A DNA stretch of 15,374 nucleotides from positions 1 to 15,374 of the forward strand of contig JAAZZY010000034.1 in NCBI GenBank assembly GCA_014239035.1, given 5' to 3'. Both the position numbers and the translations under genes were made by a program. The stretch comes from Chlamydiia bacterium (GTDB taxonomy: Bacteria > Chlamydiota > Chlamydiia > Chlamydiales > JAAZZY01). Under the pieces are notes generated by a model, which made no database searches, was not told the DNA's origin, and worked only from the letters and a program-made list of their open reading frames with translations. Below are positions 6,648-15,100 of the stretch, piece by piece (positions within the stretch are counted from its first letter, which is position 1; each line of letters starts with the position of its first letter).

Positions 6648-6785
6648 AAAGGTTCTCTACTCTAAAGAGAACTCGCAAACTCAAAATAGCTCTTTCTAAA
6701 CAATTTACAGTTGTATTTATATGAGTAAAAAAGCAAACTAAATCATTAAATTTTAAATCTTTATTAAATTCAAAAAAACTCTCAT

Positions 6786-7268
6786 ATGCTAGCAACTTTA
6801 AAGCAAACATCTTTACCAAATGAAGCTGTTTTTAAGAATCTCAATAGATTTTCTCTAAAATCACAGCAATACGAAATTCTATTCAGAAAAGTAGAAAAAT
6901 TTGAAAGAGCCCTCACTTTAGAAAAAGCTGTTCAAAAACTAGCTTCAAGTCACTTTCAAGGCATGCTTTATTTTTCAAGCGACACTGACCTAACATCTTC
7001 GACCAATCTTAATTTTACGTGCTTTGAGCATATAACGTCTGCTGATGAATACATAATAGAAGATGCGTGTGATCTACCTAAACCGCATTGCAGAATATAT
7101 AGAGTTCCACGTCGCTTTTCCCCACAACAATACATTGATGTAAAAAGAGCCTTTAAGCAGGGTGATGTCTGTTTTTTTAAAGAGGGTATAACAAACTTTA
7201 CTCAAAACATCGAACCCTACAATTCAAGCTCATCTCAAGCAGCGCTCTATTTTAAGATTGCAACTTAG
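6786..7268 (+). CDS. Unrecognised 160-residue protein
   Basis: No family is recognised. The first third (1-60) looks helical and basic (FKNLNRFSLKSQQY, then KAVQKLASSHFQ); the rest is mixed, with an acidic patch ADEYIIEDACD near 86-96 followed by PKPHCRIYRVPRRF, and ends in a serine-rich stretch before LYFKIAT. There are four cysteines and no signal peptide or membrane span. The ATG has no visible ribosome binding site; the preceding bases are A-rich, which can still support initiation. No good promoter was found in the 138 bases upstream. It is in the same direction as the 126-residue gene before it and nadE after it (103 bases away). The AT-rich composition fits the window. Function unknown. 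Confidence 0.6.
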   Translation: MLATLKQTSLPNEAVFKNLNRFSLKSQQYEILFRKVEKFERALTLEKAVQKLASSHFQGMLYFSSDTDLTSSTNLNFTCFEHITSADEYIIEDACDLPKPHCRIYRVPRRFSPQQYIDVKRAFKQGDVCFFKEGITNFTQNIEPYNSSSSQAALYFKIAT

Positions 7269-7371
7269 TTATTTTACTGCAAATTCAAGATGATGAATGC
7301 GATGCTGTGCTAAGAAGCCGTTAACTTTTTAATAGCATTTCATTTTTTCACTTGTTATCTTCCAAAGTATT

Positions 7372-9000
7372 ATGACTCGCATATTTCTTACTCAAAATAA
7401 CTATATTGTTGGCAAGTTTGATCACAATACTCAAAAAATTTTAGAATCTATTGATCTAGCTCGCCAAAAAGAATGTTCACTAATAGTGACCTCTGAACTT
7501 GCTCTTTTAGGCTACCCACCAAAAGATCTTCTCTACTACCCCTCGATTTTGGCTGAGTGTGAAAAAGCCATTGAAAATATTCTTCCCCATACAAAAGGCG
7601 TTACACTTCTTTTAGGCTGCGTGAGAAAAAACCCTGGTCAGGGGCAACCTCTTTTTAATAGCTGTGCGATCATTACAGATGGCAAGCTCGTAGACTACTA
7701 TGATAAATGGCTTCTTCCAACCTATGATGTTTTTGATGAAAGAAGATACTTTGCTCCTGGCAAAAAAACTAAAGTTATTGAGCATGATGGGAAAAAAATA
7801 GCCCTAAGCATTTGCGAAGACATTTGGTATGATCAGTTGGACAATCTTTATGAGAATGATCCAATCTCTGAAATTTATTCTTCCCACGTAGATTTTTTAA
7901 TCAACCTTTCAGCCTCCCCATTTGAGCTTCACAAGCTCAAACAAAGAATATCTCTTTGCCAAAACATCTCACATAAGCTGAGTTGCCCGGTTTTATTTTG
8001 CAATCAAGTTGGGGGCAACGACAGCCTCATTTTTGATGGCTATAGTTTTGCCACAGACTCCGATCATCTTTTAGGCATGTCTAGAGGATTTATAGAAGAT
8101 TCCCTTATTTTTGATAGTGAGAAACCCCTTGCTGCTCCTTCCCTAAATTACTCAGATCCTGAGCAGCTCTATAATGGCCTCGTTTTAGGCCTTAGAGATT
8201 ACTTTCATAAACAAAACTTCTCTAAAGCCCTCATAGGCCTATCTGGAGGAATCGATTCGGCTCTCGTTGCAACACTTGTTTCCAAAGCCATTGGCCCTCA
8301 AAATGTAGTCGGCATTTCAATGCCTTCTAGATACTCTTCTGAGCACAGTATCCAAGATGCTAAAAGCCTATCAAGAAACCTCTCAATTGAGCTTCTAGAG
8401 ATGCCGATTGAAAAAGTCCACCAAAGCTACTTAGATATCTTTGAGGCCCCGTTTAAGGACCTACCAGAAGATGTAACTGAGGAGAACATTCAATCTCGCA
8501 TCAGAGGCATGATTTTGATGGCTTTTTCCAATAAATGGGGACATTTGGTTGTCAGTTGCGGCAATAAAAGTGAGATGGCCATGGGCTATGCTACTCTTTA
8601 TGGAGATCTTACAGGGGGCTTAGCCGCCATCTCTGATTTAACCAAAACTCAGGTCTATGCGGTCTCTAAATGGATCAACGCCAAAAAAGAGATTATCCCA
8701 GCCTCTATCATTGAGAAGGCCCCATCTGCAGAGCTCAAGCCTAACCAAAAAGACTCTGACACCCTTCCAGATTATGCTATCTTAGATCAAATCATTGTTG
8801 ACTACATCCAAGAGCACTTAGAGCCTGAGGAGATTGCTCAAAAAAATAAGCTCCAGATAGAGCTTGTCAAAGAAGCCGTTAGAAAAATCCACCTCAGTGA
8901 ATACAAAAGAAGACAAGCCCCCATAGGGCTAAAAGTGACCCAAAAAGCCTTTTCCAGCGGCTGGCAGCTTCCCATCGTGCATGCTCACCACAAAGACTAA
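7372..9000 (+). CDS. nadE: Glutamine-dependent NAD+ synthetase
   Basis: Catalyses the last step of NAD+ synthesis: nicotinic acid adenine dinucleotide plus glutamine plus ATP to NAD+. Two domains are visible. The N-terminal nitrilase-type glutaminase (1-260) has a Glu-Lys-Cys triad: E42 in TSELALLGYPP, K112 in YDKWLLPTYDVF, C148 in SICEDIWYD. The C-terminal synthetase (about 265-542) has the pyrophosphate loop LSGGIDSALVA (290-300), GNKSEMAMGYATLYGDLTGG and a C-terminal EYKRRQAPIGLKVTQKAF. Length 542 is normal for the two-domain bacterial form. The ATG at 7372 fits the family's N-terminus; the ribosome site is only AAAG. No strong terminator follows; an AT palindrome lies at 9020-9042. Having the glutaminase domain means ammonia is taken from glutamine, and NAD+ is at least finished in the cell. 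Confidence 0.97.
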   Translation: MTRIFLTQNNYIVGKFDHNTQKILESIDLARQKECSLIVTSELALLGYPPKDLLYYPSILAECEKAIENILPHTKGVTLLLGCVRKNPGQGQPLFNSCAIITDGKLVDYYDKWLLPTYDVFDERRYFAPGKKTKVIEHDGKKIALSICEDIWYDQLDNLYENDPISEIYSSHVDFLINLSASPFELHKLKQRISLCQNISHKLSCPVLFCNQVGGNDSLIFDGYSFATDSDHLLGMSRGFIEDSLIFDSEKPLAAPSLNYSDPEQLYNGLVLGLRDYFHKQNFSKALIGLSGGIDSALVATLVSKAIGPQNVVGISMPSRYSSEHSIQDAKSLSRNLSIELLEMPIEKVHQSYLDIFEAPFKDLPEDVTEENIQSRIRGMILMAFSNKWGHLVVSCGNKSEMAMGYATLYGDLTGGLAAISDLTKTQVYAVSKWINAKKEIIPASIIEKAPSAELKPNQKDSDTLPDYAILDQIIVDYIQEHLEPEEIAQKNKLQIELVKEAVRKIHLSEYKRRQAPIGLKVTQKAFSSGWQLPIVHAHHKD

Positions 9001-9019
9001 CTCTAAACCCTAAAATATT

Positions 9020-9042
9020 AAACATTAACATGTTAAACGTTT
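9020..9042. repeat. AT-rich palindrome after nadE
   Basis: TTAACATGTTAA (9025-9036) is a perfect 12-bp palindrome, extended with gaps by AAAC (9020-9023) and GTTT (9039-9042). No U-tract and no loop, so it is not a usual terminator. It may be a protein-binding site or chance. Confidence 0.4.
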
Positions 9043-9077
9043 CCATTTTAAAAAACCCCATATCCAACCCTCTAAAC

Positions 9078-9106
9078 ATTAGTTAATTAACCTATAAATT
9101 AGTTAA
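9078..9106 (+). promoter_or_regulatory. Direct repeats of ATTAGTTAA, 20 bp apart, upstream of the 455-residue gene (possible operator)
   Basis: ATTAGTTAA occurs at 9078-9086 and 9098-9106, a centre spacing of 20 bases, about two helical turns, so a protein could bind both on one face of the DNA. The second copy begins 17 bases before the -35 box at 9115, the same distance as the ATTAGT upstream of the promoter at 1840-1868. A regulator is inferred, not seen. Confidence 0.45.
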
Positions 9107-9114
9107 GTATTTTA

Positions 9115-9143
9115 TTGACTTTTTAAACAAAAAGTGTTATAAT
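9115..9143 (+). promoter_or_regulatory. Consensus sigma70-type promoter of the 455-residue gene
   Basis: TTGACT (9115-9120), a 17-base spacer and TATAAT (9138-9143): 11 of 12 consensus bases. Transcription should start near 9150, giving a leader of about 25 bases before the ATG at 9176, which has AAGG six to seven bases ahead of it. Confidence 0.9.
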
Positions 9144-9175
9144 CTGATTATAAGATAAACTATTCAAGGTAATGA

Positions 9176-10543
9176 ATGTCAATGTCCGCACCAACAACAC
9201 CATTAGATGCTTCACATGTAGCACAGCAGCCTTTCCAACCTCCATTAGGGGAAGCTAGAACACCAATTCTTCAGACAGCTGATCGCGTTGATGCAGCTGC
9301 ATTAACTGTTGGTCTATCTCGAAGAGATAATCCTACTCCAGTAGAAGTAGACAAGGTTAAAGTCGTTGGCATGAAGCTAGGTACTCGAACAGTCTCATTT
9401 ACATTTTCTGTGAGAGTTGATGGGAAAAGTGCTCCTATGGAGCAAGAGAAGCTTGCGCAGCTTGCTAAAGGATGTCAAAGAAGCATGGAAAACACATACT
9501 CAGCCAAGCAGCTTCAACTTAGAACTATAGACCAGCGAATAGCCTATATGAATGGGCTGCCAAGATCCAGAAATCCTTTAGAACTAGCTAGACGCAAAGC
9601 AGTTCTTTTCACAACTAATAAGCTACGTACTCAAGTTACTAAAGAGCTCTCTATATTAAATAGAATGACAACATTTGACTTCAAAATCAAAGACGATAAG
9701 CCTATTATTCAAATCAGTGCTAGAGGAGACGATGGCAAGGTTGAGAAAATGGATATTAAACTCGACCCTGAATTTGATGGAGTAGCAAGAGCTGCAAGAA
9801 CAGCTATTAATCAATTACAAGCGCAGAGAGCTCAACTTCTACAAGGTCTTAATCATTTCCTAGGTCTAGAGCGTAAAATAACTCACTTCGAAGCTAATGT
9901 CTATAACCCTATTGATCAATCCCCCCTCATCCCAACTACTCACCCAACATTTCAACAGCTACTTGCCCTAAGAACAGAACGAATGAATGCAGGTTACGAT
10001 GCAGGCACACGTATGCAATTAGAAAACAGACTTCGCCATATTGATAAACTACTTAATGCTCTTCACACCCAAGATAGGCACTCTATTGAAATTATCAAAC
10101 AGAGAAGAGAGGGCTCTACAGAGTCAGTATCAACTCCAGAACTCTCTTTAACTATTTTTCACTCTGATGCTGAGATTCAAGCAGCACGAGATGCTGTTAA
10201 TGCAGGGGATGAAGGAGCAAAACCCCTTCCAAGATTTGAGACAATGAAACTCCCAGTGACTTATCAAAAATCTATTCTTCATTTTGGAGGACAAGTAGCT
10301 ACCAATGCAGATCTACTTCAAGCTATCCTAGCAGCAGGTGATGAAGCACAAGAAGGTAAGACTCCAGCAACTAAACAATTTGCAACAGCTCTTCAAGCAC
10401 AGCGATCTAAAAAAGGGATGGGATCTGTTTCTGGCGGAGGCGGAATGTCTCAAGCAGATCTAAATAGAGCAAGGCAAATTCAAATGATGCGAAATGCCCA
10501 GATGGGATACGGCGGCGGCGGACTAGCAGGCACCAATCGATAA
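9176..10543 (+). CDS. Unrecognised 455-residue protein with helical core and Gly-rich tail, candidate secreted protein
   Basis: No family is recognised. The protein has an unstructured, Pro/Gln/Thr-rich N-terminus (1-55) without a signal peptide, as is common for type III secreted proteins; a core of alternating strand and long Gln/Arg/Leu-rich helix (about 60-310); an acidic Ala-rich part (325-400); and a Gly/Met/Gln-rich tail with GGGG near 419-423 and 446-449. It has one cysteine (100) and no tryptophan. Residues 72-126 and 176-230 look alike (strand, DGK turn, strand, helix), suggesting an old internal duplication. It is driven by a nearly perfect promoter and an AAGG ribosome site, so expression is probably high in some stage. 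Its stop is only 3 bases from the epmA stop on the other strand, with no terminator between. Function unknown; secreted or structural is inference. Confidence 0.85.
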   Translation: MSMSAPTTPLDASHVAQQPFQPPLGEARTPILQTADRVDAAALTVGLSRRDNPTPVEVDKVKVVGMKLGTRTVSFTFSVRVDGKSAPMEQEKLAQLAKGCQRSMENTYSAKQLQLRTIDQRIAYMNGLPRSRNPLELARRKAVLFTTNKLRTQVTKELSILNRMTTFDFKIKDDKPIIQISARGDDGKVEKMDIKLDPEFDGVARAARTAINQLQAQRAQLLQGLNHFLGLERKITHFEANVYNPIDQSPLIPTTHPTFQQLLALRTERMNAGYDAGTRMQLENRLRHIDKLLNALHTQDRHSIEIIKQRREGSTESVSTPELSLTIFHSDAEIQAARDAVNAGDEGAKPLPRFETMKLPVTYQKSILHFGGQVATNADLLQAILAAGDEAQEGKTPATKQFATALQAQRSKKGMGSVSGGGGMSQADLNRARQIQMMRNAQMGYGGGGLAGTNR

Positions 10544-10546
10544 ACT

Positions 10547-11485
10547 CTAATCTACAAGTGCCATTGTCGGATGAATAGATTCATTATTATGTCGAAGCAT
10601 CATTAATCGATCAAAACCAACAGCTACTCCACAACAGTCTGGAAGCACGGCATTGGCCGCAATAAACTGCTCATCGATGGGTAATTCACTTTTATTTAAT
10701 GAAACTCTTTTTTTGTTAAGCCTAACGTATCTCTCAAGTAACTCTTGATCACCTACTAGTTCATCATAGCCATTGGCAAGCTCTACTCCTTTGTAATAAA
10801 GCTCGAACCTTTTAGCAACTTCAATACCATTAACCACTTCTAATTTTGCAAGAGCAGACTGCTCTTTAGGATAATCTTTTAACACGACAAGCTCAAATTC
10901 TTCAAAGTGAGGCTCTACTTTTTCAGTAAAAACTAAGATGAGCAGATCACTAAAAGTCTCTTTAGACAATTCTTTATCAAAGTTTAGGTTTTGCTCTGCA
11001 TAGGTTTTAAGTTCATTGTAAGTTATACTTATATAATCAATGCCCGTATATTTTAAAAGGGCATCTCGATAAGTAAAAGTCTCGATGTTATTAACTTCTA
11101 TAAAAAGCTTCACAAAATCTATTGTATCATCAATGAGGTCTTGATAACCTATTTCTCTGTACCATTCAACCATGGTAAACTCGATGCTATGTTGGTTTCC
11201 TTTCTCGTAGTCTCTAAAAACGTGACCTAGAAAATAAATGTCACCAATGCCTTTAGCTAGCATTTTTTTCATAAATAGCTCCGGAGAAGTATGCAAAAAG
11301 CCTCTTTTATTATGGCAAAAATGCACTTCTATGGGATCAATGAAGTCATCAATATTACAAGCTTGAGTCAGGATTGGACAATCGAGTTCAAAGACCTCTC
11401 TTTTTTCAAAAAAAGAACGCGCAGCTTTGAGCATATTTGCTCTATCTTTTAAAAGATCCATTGAAGATTTAAGCTCTAGAGACAT
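10547..11485 (-). CDS. epmA: EF-P lysine ligase EpmA (PoxA/GenX/YjeA), a class II lysyl-tRNA synthetase paralogue
   Basis: EpmA attaches (R)-beta-lysine to the conserved lysine of elongation factor P. The protein is the catalytic core of a class II lysyl-tRNA synthetase without the anticodon-binding domain, 312 residues against about 325 in E. coli. Visible motifs: HTSPELFMKKMLAKG, motif 2 with FRDYEKGN and EFTMVEWYR, ELANGYDEL, and motif 3 CCGVAVGFDRLMML near the C-terminus. I start at the ATG at 11483-11485, which has AGGTG just ahead and overlaps the end of efp by 17 bases; a TTG seven codons upstream and an ATG eight codons downstream (11461) are alternatives. The overlap implies translational coupling, so modifier and target are made together. 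The lysine 2,3-aminomutase EpmB that supplies beta-lysine is not in this window. Confidence 0.93.
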   Translation of the reverse strand: MSLELKSSMDLLKDRANMLKAARSFFEKREVFELDCPILTQACNIDDFIDPIEVHFCHNKRGFLHTSPELFMKKMLAKGIGDIYFLGHVFRDYEKGNQHSIEFTMVEWYREIGYQDLIDDTIDFVKLFIEVNNIETFTYRDALLKYTGIDYISITYNELKTYAEQNLNFDKELSKETFSDLLILVFTEKVEPHFEEFELVVLKDYPKEQSALAKLEVVNGIEVAKRFELYYKGVELANGYDELVGDQELLERYVRLNKKRVSLNKSELPIDEQFIAANAVLPDCCGVAVGFDRLMMLRHNNESIHPTMALVD

Positions 11486-12035
11486 ATTCACCTGTTCGGG
11501 TATCAATTTTCACTTTTTCACCTTGGTCTATAAAAATGGGCACCTGCACTTTGGCACCGCTCTCTGTTATCGCTGGTTTTAAGACCCTGCCAGAGGCTGT
11601 ATCCCCTCTTACTCCTGGATCTGTTTCAGTTAAAATCATTTCCATAAATGTAGGGGGCTCTACGTTGATAGGGTTACCATTATAAAAGATAATGCCATAG
11701 AGGAGATCTTCCATCAGCCACTGCTCAACATCACCCATCTGAGACAATGGGATGCTGCTCTGCTCAAAGGTAGTGTCATCCATAAAAACAGCGGAATCTA
11801 CATCTTTATAGAGCATACGCATCTGCGTTTCCTCTACATTAGCAATATCTAGTTTTTCTCCAGAGCGGTAGGATTTTTCGATCACTCGCCCGGACAATAA
11901 GTTCTTAATTCTCGTACGGGTAAACGCTTGCCCTTTTCCTGGCTTCACAAATTGTAGAGAGACCACAACATAAGGCTGCCTTTCAATTTCAAGTTTGACC
12001 CCTTGCTTTAAATCGTTTACAGAGATCTGTGCCAT
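11469..12035 (-). CDS. efp: Elongation factor P
   Basis: EF-P binds between the P and E sites of stalled ribosomes and promotes peptide bond formation at consecutive prolines. The 188 residues match the family length, with an N-terminal KOW-like domain and two OB domains. The loop KPGKGQAF places the modifiable lysine at position 34, the same number as in E. coli, and the epmA gene for its modification follows directly. The C-terminal signature GRVLKPAITESGAKVQVP is intact. The ATG at 12033-12035 has AGGA seven bases ahead. A TATAAT at 12071-12076 may give it a promoter of its own; it also follows mfd by 66 bases in the same direction. Chlamydia species carry two EF-P genes (from memory), so a paralogue may lie elsewhere; presence of K34 and EpmA argues this is the modified one. 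Confidence 0.97.
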   Translation of the reverse strand: MAQISVNDLKQGVKLEIERQPYVVVSLQFVKPGKGQAFTRTRIKNLLSGRVIEKSYRSGEKLDIANVEETQMRMLYKDVDSAVFMDDTTFEQSSIPLSQMGDVEQWLMEDLLYGIIFYNGNPINVEPPTFMEMILTETDPGVRGDTASGRVLKPAITESGAKVQVPIFIDQGEKVKIDTRTGEYVSRA

Positions 12036-12070
12036 AATGAGTTCCTATCGAAAATAAAATATTGAGGAAT

Positions 12071-12076
12071 ATTATA
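12071..12076 (-). promoter_or_regulatory. Possible -10 element for efp-epmA
   Basis: The minus strand has a perfect TATAAT 35 bases before the efp ATG, giving a start near 12064. The -35 region (around CTAGAG) is poor, so strength is uncertain. The same stretch holds a 5-bp GAGGA/TCCTC inverted repeat followed by T-rich sequence, which could be a weak mfd terminator or attenuator. Confidence 0.4.
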
Positions 12077-12101
12077 GCCTATCCTCTTTTTTTTCTCTAG
12101 G

Positions 12102-15100
12102 TTAAGTGTTTTTTAGAACTGAGATAATCTCTTCTTCTAGAAGGTGTGGCTCTTTAGGCATGACGTATGGAAATTTATGCTCTACTATTTGTCCTTTCAC
12201 TCTCTTCTTGGCCACAATAATATTTTTTTTATGAAGGATCTCCGTGTATTTATGAGAGCCTGCAAAGATTTTTAAGCGCTGCATGTGGTAGAGCCAAAGC
12301 ACAGAATCAGGGGCCCTTCCAAAACGGTCAATCATCTCAGTGTAGATTGTTTTTAAGGCCTCCATGGTATAGCCATCACCCATACGCTGATAAAGCTCCA
12401 TTCGAAGAGGAAGATCAGGAACGTATTCATCTGGGATACGAGAGTCGACTGGAAACTCTAGTTTTGTCTCTATGATTGTTTTAGGGGCTTTGCCCTGCAT
12501 AGACAAAATAGTGCGTTTTAAAAGTTTACAGTAAAGGTGAAAGCCGATCGATGAGACATGGCCACTTTGAGAGATCCCCAAAATTTCTCCTGCTCCGCGA
12601 ATCTCTAGGTCACGCATGGCAATTTTCATGCCCCCGCCATAGCCACTACTTTCCAAAAGAGCAGCCAAACGCTTTTGAGCGATCTCTAAGACCATCTTAT
12701 TTTTTTGTATAACAAAATAGGCATATGCTTTTCGGTTCCAGCGCCCAACACGCCCTCGTAGTTGATAAAGATCTGCAAGGCCATAAGTATCTGCTTTGTC
12801 GATGATAATGGTATTGGCATTTGGGATATCGACACCACTTTCAATAATCGTTGTCGCAATTAAAATGTCTGCCTCGTGGTTTTTAAAGCCATGAAAGACT
12901 TCATCAAGCTCATCAGCATGCATCTGCCCATGACCAATTAGAATTCTAGCATCGGGCACAAGCTTTTGAATTTTCTCTGCATAACGGTAAATGGAGGTAA
13001 CTCTATTATGAACAAGATAAACTTGTCCATCTCGAGAAATCTCTCTTAATATAGCTTGTTTGATGGTCTCGGGTTCTTCTTCTATGATATGTGATTTAAT
13101 AGGCAAGCGATCTTGGGGAGGGGAATTAATTAAAGAGATGTCTCTTGCTCCCACAAGTGACATATAGAGCGTTCTTGGGATAGGTGTTGCTGAAAGTGTT
13201 AGGCAGTCAGCTCCCATCTTAAGAGATCTTAGATGCTCTTTAGCTTTTACACCAAAGCGCTGCTCTTCATCAATAATAACAAGACCTAAATTTTTAAATC
13301 TTACATCTTTACTAATGACGCGGTGCGTACCAATCACAATGTCAATAGAACCATTTTCTAACCCTACTAAATATTCTTTTTGCTTCTTCTTTTTAACAAA
13401 ACGAGAAAGCACCCCAATGTTTACGGGGAAATTACCCATCCTTTGAGTAAAGGTGTCAAAATGCTGCATCGCTAAAATTGTTGTCGGAACCAAAATAGCG
13501 ACTTGAAAACCACCATCAATAACAGCTTTAAAAGCTGCGCGCATGGCAACTTCTGTTTTTCCATATCCTACATCTCCACAAATAAGGCGATCTAGTGGTT
13601 TTCCAGAAGAGAAATCCTCTTTAATCGCATCTATTGCCTGGAGTTGATCTTCAGTTTCTGTATATGGAAATTCTTTTTCAAAGGCAAAATAGTCTTCTGA
13701 ATCTTCTGGATATACAACCCCATCTTTAAGGGCGCGCCGAGCATACATTGTAAGGAGCTCCGATGCATAGTCAACAATAGCGCGCTCTGTCTGTGCTTTT
13801 GTTTTAAGCCAGGCTTTGCCCCCTATTTGATGAAGCCTTGGAGTTTCATGTTTTGATCCAATGTATTTGCTCACCAAATGAGATTGATCAAGTGGAACAA
13901 AGAGTTTGGCATTATCAGCATATTCTAAGTAAAGATAGTCTGTTTCCATCCCAAGATGATTTTTTCTGCGCTCACACCCTAAATAGCGCCCAATCCCATG
14001 AGTAAGGTGTACGACATAATCATTAGCTTCTAGTTCCATAAATTCTATGGGAGCTGAATGATATGTTGTTCTTTGCTTCTTTCGTTTGATAACGTAGCGC
14101 TGAGTAACCTCTGCTGATGAGACGTAAGCTGTTTTCTCTTTTGGAAAAACCCAGCTGCTGCTCCAGTTGCCTCTTTGAAAAATGACATTCTCTGGAACTT
14201 TTGTATAGGTAGCCTCCATTTGCTCGGCGAGCATTTTTTCTTCGGTCTCACTTTGACATAAATAGTGGAATTGATAATCTTTAAAGCCAAGGCCCGGAAG
14301 GCGGACAAGGTATGTTTGATCATCTTGATGTACAATTTTTGTTTTAGCGGGAAAAATTTCATCAAAAGGTTTTAAAGACATATCAAGTCTAGAAAGGTCT
14401 TTAAAAGGAGACTTGGCAAGTTCATCACCAAAGACAACTTTTTGAAAAGGCTCTACTTGCATAATAAAATCTTCCCAACGAAAAAGATAGTCACTAGTCA
14501 TTTCAAAGGCTTGAGATAGCTCTTGATACTTTTGTTTGAGCTGCAGTGGATTATCAATAAAGATAAGAGCATCATCAGATAGATATGAAAAAATAGAGCC
14601 TTGCTTATCACTTTTTTTGAGTAGGTCTAGTTCTTTGGTCGCTAAAATATCCAGGCTATATTTCTCAGATACGGAGACTTGGTGCACAGGGTCAAATGCT
14701 CTCATCGACTCTATTTCATCACCGAAAAATTCTATTCTAAAGGGCTCTGTCTCTGAGCTTGGAAAAACATCAATAATGCCTCCTCTTACAGCAAACTCAC
14801 CTTTATCGTTTACTAAAGTTGTTCTTTGATATCCAAGCTCTGCAAGCTTTGTAATTAAAGATTGGAAATCAATTTCATCTTTAACCTTTAAAGAAAGAGA
14901 GGCCTTATCAAAATCCTCTTTTAAAATAACAGCAGCAAGTGCTGCTTGCAGGTTTGTGACGATTATCTGGTTAGATTTTTTTTGTCTTAGTGCATTTAAA
15001 GCTTGAGCTCTTTCACCAACAATATCGGGACTAGGTTCTATATTCTCAGAGGGCAAGCTCTCCCAAGAAGGGAGATCTAAGGTCTCAAGCTCTTCAAAGT

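Noticed and set aside
6651..6673. GTTCTCT/AGAGAAC hairpin after the 126-residue gene
   Set aside because: The 7-bp stem has no U-tract on either strand, so it is not a convincing terminator.
6381..6819. Minus-strand frames at 6381-6575 and 6625-6819
   Set aside because: About 64 codons each, no ribosome site, opposite or overlapping better plus-strand frames.
14045..14829. Frames inside mfd (14045-14365 minus, 14536-14829 plus)
   Set aside because: Both lie wholly within the intact Mfd coding frame, whose motifs leave no doubt about the true frame.
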